From Bugulina stolonifera (lineage: Eukaryota; Bryozoa; Gymnolaemata; Cheilostomatida; Bugulidae), in the NCBI GenBank assembly GCA_935421135.1, contig OW285194.1, forward strand, positions 1,116,001-1,180,000: a stretch of DNA of 64,000 bases. The letters are read 5' to 3'. The notes under the pieces are model-generated. The model was not told the DNA's origin, did not search any database, and was given only the letters and a program-made list of their open reading frames with translations. Every line of letters starts with the position of its first letter. Within the stretch, counting starts at the first letter, position 1. Of this stretch, positions 59,101-64,000 are shown piece by piece. The position numbers and the translations under genes were made by a program.

Positions 59101-62100
59101 AGCACTGAACTCAGCAAATACAAATACGTCAGAGAACTAAAAGAACAACAGCAAAACTTTGGCTTCAAGTAGACAATAATAATAGATTCTCAGGCTTACA
59201 ACTTTCTCATTTCCTGTTCGGGTGACCGTATGCTCAGGCTTACAACAAGTCCTCTAAACAGTGTCACCTGTGTGTGGCTGAAAGGTATTTAATTTTATGT
59301 AAACCACACATGAATTTATTAAATGAACTGATATCTACATGCAGACAATAAATAAAATACCTACCAAACTATAGGATTAGTTGACACATTCTAGTATATT
59401 GTAATGGTACAGGACATTTGTATATATGACTCCAGTCACCCTGATGGCCCTTATAGCACCCTAAGTGCCTAGTAGTTGCCACAGCCACAGCACAGCTCAT
59501 CTAACACTTGTTCTCTTGCACTTGGCTGTTTTGATTCTCATACCTACATAGTTATGCATGTCTAACCACACACTGATAATTAAATATCAATTATATACTT
59601 GTAGTAAGAATTACTGAGCCATTATACCCCTTTTATACCCATGTAAAGAGGCCCGACCTCTCAGAAATACTTAATACTGATTTTGCATATGATCTAAATG
59701 ATTTTAAGCCGCCATATTGTTGTGCAATTTCCGGACGACACTACGTCGGCCTTTTTACCGGAAGTTCTATTACTATAGGAAGGGCCTTGTTTTTCCATTT
59801 GTTGTCTCAGTTCATGCTTGGATCTCAAAAAAGACACATCTATACTTATATACAGAGACTTTCACTTCGTAGCTAGGTCATTCCAGTTGTTAAGGTCTTC
59901 GACCTTTCAACCCAAACTTCCTACTAGGTCGGATCACTCTCTTTCTCAGTATAGCAAACAAGCATTGACTCGGGATCATATGGGTCGTCTTTGGTAGTTA
60001 TTTGACTACTAGTACCTGTTAATCTTTCATGTAATGAGAAGGCCTAGCACCACTCATAGGCACTTCATTTTGGACTCGGGAGTCGTCTTAGGACGACAGT
60101 ACCAAAACCCAAAATCCATTACAATATTAGTCTAAATATCTTTAACTACATTATCTACCTGTATGTTATAGCATTTAGCTATCTAAGTAATAGGTTGTGT
60201 ATAAACTACCCTTTATCACACACTTTGCTTTGGTAGTATGCCTTTTATCTGATGAATGTTATATTTTATATTCCAGAAATTTTTGAGTGAAGCACTTTAT
60301 AACATTAAACTAATAGTAATAAAAGAAATAACATACTAAGATCCTAACAAACATTACTTAGCTCAGTTTTAAACATTGAGCACTTTAGCTGAGAATTAGC
60401 AGTGTAAAAATAATTATGTAGATTTTTATATAGCCTTTGTGGATACGTATTTAATGTATGCCACCACTTCATTGATATTTACTAGTGTTTCAGTATTATG
60501 GGAAGAGTTATCCTCTCTCTTTCTCTTACCTCAGCTATATCAAGCTTTTAGCTTTTTAATGATAGCTAGCCCCATATATATATATAGATTTATCCTATTT
60601 ATGCTAGACTTTCCTAGCATTCCACTTGTACGCATGCATTTTCAAATTACCACTGAATTTTGATGCTGCTAGGAGGTTATTAGTTTGGTGGATATAACAA
60701 CCAATATTTGATACTTTATTAGGTTGGTGGTGTTGTTAGTTTGTCGACAGGATTGCCAGTTTATTAATCTCTGTTACAATATTGTAGGATTAGTCATGAA
60801 TCATTGTATCAAATGTCGGACTACTATCAAAATATGCCTGAGCACATAAAAAAGTTAAATCATGAATTACGTTACCTACATGTACATGTACATAAAACAA
60901 TCACTCAGAAATAAAGCCAAGAACCACGAGAACATTATATACTTTTTGTGATTTGTGGCAATAGTAATGGGAAGAAGAATAGGACTGATGAAGCACAATT
61001 CAATAACTAAACGAATCACGAATCTCTTTGTATGATATTTGTATTTCCATCTCATGTGATATTTGTATTTCCATCTCATGTGATATTGTAATGGTTTTTG
61101 GTTTCTGGTATGGTTGTCCTAAGACGACTCCCGAGTCCAAAGTGAAGCGCCTATGAGTGGTGCTAGGCCTTCTCATTACATGAAAGATTGATCGGAGTCA
61201 GTAGTCAAAGAACTACCAAAGACGACCCATGTGATCCCGAGTTATGCTTGTTTACTATACTGAGAAAGAGAGTGATCCGACCTAGTAGGCAGTTCGTGTT
61301 GCAAGGTCGAGGACCTTAACAACTAGAATGACCTATCTACGAAGTGAAAGTCTCTGTATACATGTAGATGTGTCTTTATTGAGATCCAAGCAAGAACTGA
61401 GACAACAAACGTAAAAACAATGCCCTTTATATAGTAAGAGAACTTCCTCCGGAAGTTCTGGTAAAAAGGCCTACGTAGTGTCGGAAAAAGACGACGTAGG
61501 GTCAGCCAGAAATTGCACAACAATATGGCGGCCGGAAGCCCGATGGCCGACCAAAAATGGGTTGGGTCATTACAAAAGATGCTTAGAATCATCCAAATCA
61601 TATACAAAATGAATATCAGGTAATTCTGAGAGGTTGGGCCTTTTTACATGGGTATAAAAAGCAGTACAATAACTCAGTAATGCCATGTTCAAGTATACAA
61701 CAATATCCGACTAAGTAGTAAGGAATACAAGCAGATATGCATATGGGTACACATTGTAATTAATGTCAGGTGGTTAGAGAATACTGTGCGTACCATTACA
61801 ATATTTGTGTTTCCATCTCATGTAATCCTTGTGTTTCCATCTCATGTGATACTTGTGATTCCATCTCATGGGATACTTGTAATTCCATCTCATGTGATAC
61901 TTGTGTTTCCATCTCATGTGATACTTGTGTTTCCATCTCATGTGATGCTTGTATTTCCATCTCATGTGACACTTGTATTTCCATCTCATGTGACACTTGT
62001 ATTTCCATCTCATGTGATACTTGTATTTCCATCTCATGTGACACTTGTATTTCCATCTCATGTGACACTTGTATTTCCATCTCATGTGACACTTGTGATG

Positions 62101-63332
62101 CATGTGATACATGAGATGGAAACACAGATATCCTACGAGATGGAAACACAAATATCATACAAAGAGATTCGTGATTCGTTTAGTTATTGAATTGTGCTTC
62201 ATCAGTCCTATTCTTCTTCCCATTACTATTGCCACAAATCACAAAAAGTATATAATGTTCTCGTGGTTCTTGGCTTTATTTCTGAGTGATTGTTTTAGGT
62301 ACATGTACATGTAGGTAACGTAATTCATGATTTAACTTTTTTATGTGCTGTTAATCTAATGTATCTTAATTAATGTTATAATGTTGCCAGATGTTTTAAA
62401 CAAATTCTGTCAACCCGGTTCCTACGGTGTTTCAGTATTATGGGAAGAGTTATCCTCTCTCTTTCTCTTACCTCAACTATATCAAGCTTTTAGCTCTTTA
62501 ACGATAGCTAGCCCCATATATATATATAGATTTATCCTATTTTTACTAGACTTTCCTAGCATTCCACTTGTACCAGGGGCGGCAGGGAGGCACTGCCACC
62601 CCTGTTGCCAAAATAAAGTGGCCTAAAAACACTATTTTTGAAAATTTGGTACTGTTTACCTTTATATTTGCTTGATTTCCGCACCCCCTCCCATCCAGTT
62701 AAACTTTCTGCCTCCCTACTGATTTTTTCTAACCTACGCCTCTGTGTATGCATGCATTTTTAAATTATCACTGAATTTTAATGCTGCTAGGAGGTTATTA
62801 GTTTGGTGGATATAACAACCAATATTTGATACAATGAGCCAATGACTAATCCTACAATTATAACAGAGGTTATTAAACTGGCAATCTGGTTATTAAAACT
62901 AGCAAGACCACCATCCTAATACAACTAGTACACATTATGTCTTTTATTTGCACTGCTGTAGACTGATGCTTGACGTAAAGTAACTTAAATTATTATCCAC
63001 ATAAAAGTCTTTGACCTAGATTTATTAGCTTTTCAATACATGTAGTACATGTACATACCTAGTGAGGAGGAATGCTGCTACAATGGGAAATGCCCCAAGT
63101 ACAGAATTATCTTTGTTATGACTGCTGAGTTATCAGATAAATCTGTACTAAATGTATCCATACTACTACAGCTACTAAAGCAGACCTCAGAGAGGATGAA
63201 GACACAAAGAACAAACTTATTATGGAGAGTAAGAAAATGGTCACTGAGAAAGAGGCAAAGGACCTTTGTCGACGAATACAGGCATTCAAATACATAGAGT
63301 GCTCTGCCATGACCGGTCAGATGGTGCAGGAG
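56192..63332 (+). CDS. Rho/Rac-family small GTPase, four exons, 3' end missing
   Basis: Exons 56192-56304, 58267-58381, 58704-58836 and 63172-63332 join in phase (2, 0, 1) to 174 codons with GT-AG sites. All GTP-binding boxes are present: P-loop GDGFVGKT (residues 12-19), switch I PTVFENYEY with T37, switch [14 protein letters not shown] with catalytic Q63, TKAD (122-125) and ECSAMT (163-168). The stretch after TKAD is long enough to include the Rho-specific insert helix, which separates it from Ras and Rab. Such proteins are membrane-attached switches controlling actin and polarity. The alanine usual after the P-loop GDG is phenylalanine here (F15), which is unusual. The final ~20 residues with the prenylation CAAX box are not found before the window ends. 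Intron 1 holds minisatellites and a solo LTR. Intron 3 (4.3 kb) holds two solo LTRs, a foldback and a MITE. Confidence 0.88.
56305..56505. repeat. 8 bp minisatellite at the start of Rho intron 1
   Basis: About 23 units of CTTACCTG with CTTACTTG, CTTAGCAG and CTTACTTA variants, beginning directly after the donor GTGAGT. The 66-residue open frame through it is an artefact. Confidence 0.9.
57087..57230. repeat. 26 bp minisatellite in Rho intron 1
   Basis: About five to six units of TATCTGCTGACTTACATGTA plus a short AT spacer, 26 bp period. Confidence 0.85.
57292..58073 (+). mobile_element. Solo LTR, TGTAATGG family, copy 3
   Basis: Ends TGTAATGG...ACATTACA with GTAT duplications (57288-57291 and 58074-58077). 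It keeps a TATATAAAG box, but the polyadenylation signal is decayed to AATTAA. It lies in intron 1 of the Rho gene in sense orientation. Confidence 0.82.
59400..60123 (+). mobile_element. Solo LTR, TGTAATGG family, copy 4
   Basis: TGTAATGG...CCATTACA with ATAT on both sides (59396-59399 and 60124-60127). Relative to copy 1 it lacks about 55 bp just before the GCCGCCATATTGTTG block, and the TATA box is mutated (CTATAGGAAGG). In Rho intron 3. Confidence 0.82.
60439..60690 (+). repeat. Duplicated block, unoccupied copy
   Basis: GGGAAGAGTTATCCTCTCTC through GATATAACAACCAATATTTG is repeated directly at about 62430-62830. In this copy CACTTGTACGCATGC is uninterrupted, the empty site for the MITE in the second copy. 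Confidence 0.8.
61087..61800 (-). mobile_element. Solo LTR, TGTAATGG family, copy 5
   Basis: TGTAATGG...CCATTACA with ATAT both sides (61083-61086 and 61801-61804). On the minus strand it has GGCCGCCATATTGTTG, TATATAAAGG and CAATAAAGAC. It splits the GTTTCCATCTCATGTGATAC minisatellite. Confidence 0.85.
61801..62110. repeat. 24 bp minisatellite, about 12 units
   Basis: Units of TTTCCATCTCATGTGATACT plus four bases, slightly diverged. Long open frames on both strands come from the 24 bp period and are not genes. Confidence 0.9.
62430..62830 (+). repeat. Duplicated block, copy interrupted by a MITE
   Basis: Direct repeat of 60439-60690, interrupted at 62574-62744. The sequence after it (62830-62925) matches the reverse complement of 60720-60825, so the two blocks are joined by an inversion. 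Confidence 0.75.
62574..62744. mobile_element. 171 bp MITE, CAGGGGCGG-type ends
   Basis: Starts CAGGGGCGGCAGGG and ends CTACGCCTCTG, flanked by TGTAC (left) and TGTAT (right). The paralogous empty site at 60.6 kb confirms an insertion with a 5 bp duplication. Its ends resemble those of the 40487-54727 element. Confidence 0.75.
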
Positions 63333-63770
63333 GTAAGGGCTTACTTCACTCAATGTCCACTCTCATCTTATTTGTTAAAACTACTGTAATAGGTGTCTTC
63401 GCAACTTAAATTTCAGACCCAGGCTGATTTGCAAAAATATCTTCCGGCACACTTCCGACACAGGGTCACTAACACACCGGCCTGGGCGAAAAGCAAAATC
63501 TTTGTTTTCATGCGAGCTAGGGATGGTTTCATCTGGCCAAGCGAAATTTCAGTCCAATGGCCCTTCTGACCTAGACTGGACGGCCATCTTGTGATTTTTA
63601 TTGGCGATCCAGGTCCATCCAAGAGGTCGCGAAAACACCTACTGCAAGTCATAGAGTTATACACACTCATGGACACTGTATGTACAATGTAGGTCTGTAT
63701 ACTGTATACTGTGCTCCAATAGACTTAGTAATAATACATGTACATGTATAAGTAGTATAGTCAGTGCAGA
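63333..63770. other. Rho intron 4 or downstream region
   Basis: Starts with a GTAAGG donor. No terminal exon with a CAAX motif was found on the plus strand. Confidence 0.5.
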
Positions 63771-63774
63771 TCTA

Positions 63775-64000
63775 CACAGACACCCGGCCCTTTCCGCGTC
63801 GTATTAGCCCTAGATCCAAAAACTCCCCGGGCGGACGACCACCCCACCCGTCCTCTCGCCCCTCCTCTCCCCTAAACCTCACTCTATGTGCAAAGCCCTA
63901 GAACCTACTCCCCCCCATCGCGGGTGGGGTTTCAAAAACCTCATCGGCTGTTCCGCGGAACCCAGTCTAAAGAGCAAACCCCTCGCCCCGTCCCACGGCT
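63775..64000. other. Abrupt GC-rich terminal segment
   Basis: From ACAGACACCCGGCCC onward the composition changes sharply to GC-rich with C-runs, unlike any other part of the window. No ORF or known repeat is recognised. It may be a different repeat, a true local shift, or a misjoined or contaminating read end. Confidence 0.5.

Larger units (their letters stand above)
60841..62349. repeat. Large foldback: ~240 bp inverted arms around a minisatellite
   Basis: The left arm (60841 to about 61086) and right arm (about 62108-62349) are reverse complements, including AGCACATAAAAAAG, ATCACTCAGAAATAAAG and GAATCACGAATCTCTTTG. The inner ends consist of the GTTTCCATCTCATGTGATAC minisatellite, inverted in the right arm. 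Foldback-type elements have such tandem-repeat inverted arms. Solo LTR copy 5 later inserted into the left minisatellite. Confidence 0.75.

Noticed and set aside
61770..62190. Four overlapping frames of 114-134 codons on both strands
   Set aside because: By-product of the 24 bp minisatellite; all frames are equally open and purely repetitive.

Overview
This window looks like nuclear DNA of an invertebrate animal. It is AT-rich, has spliced genes with GT-AG introns, and is filled with transposon remnants and minisatellites. The gene set (a Rho-family GTPase, a HEPN-domain protein of the DZIP3 type, a cysteine-rich extracellular-type gene) and the intron structure fit an early-branching metazoan such as a sponge, but nothing here fixes the species.

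Layout. 1-5.4 kb: a decayed ~118 bp satellite array and unannotated AT-rich DNA. 5.4-10 kb: an 81 bp perfect inverted repeat, two solo LTRs, and a minus-strand cysteine-rich multi-exon gene carrying in-frame stops. 10-18 kb: a tRNA-like SINE, two truncated LINEs and a hAT-type MITE. 18.3-22.5 kb: a ~4.2 kb transposon with long diverged terminal inverted repeats and a broken integrase-type (DDE) transposase on the minus strand, holding a SINE. 22.5-24.5 kb: nested inverted-repeat elements. 25.0-27.5 kb: a four-exon HEPN gene, with a possible further exon at 30.5 kb. 28-36 kb: more MITEs, a SINE, a 15 bp minisatellite and a tiny three-exon minus-strand gene. 36-39.4 kb: solo LTRs. 39.5-54.9 kb: a three-level nest in which a minisatellite was hit by a DNA transposon, which was hit by a 12,987 bp LTR element. 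56.2-63.3 kb: a Rho GTPase whose introns hold three solo LTRs, minisatellites and a foldback structure. The last ~220 bp turn abruptly GC-rich.

The most notable object is the LTR element at 41,033-54,019. Its two ~2.94 kb LTRs are nearly identical, start TGTCA and end TGACA, and are flanked by a 4 bp CCAG duplication. Its interior has one uninterrupted 2,048-codon frame joining a Gag-like half (capsid-like segment, CCHC-like knuckle) to an envelope-like half (hydrophobic leader, cysteine-rich ectodomain with at least seven N-glycosylation sequons, C-terminal membrane anchor). I see no protease, reverse transcriptase, RNase H or integrase. It looks like a young, intact, non-autonomous Gag-Env element that would need polymerase supplied in trans. 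A consensus splice donor just after the ATG is in phase with a possible acceptor just before the envelope part, as in a retroviral env message.

A second theme is a family of ~0.6-0.8 kb solo LTRs (TGTAATGG...CCATTACA), seven copies, nearly all flanked by ATAT, with a conserved YY1-like plus ETS-like plus TATA promoter block and no internal region in the window.
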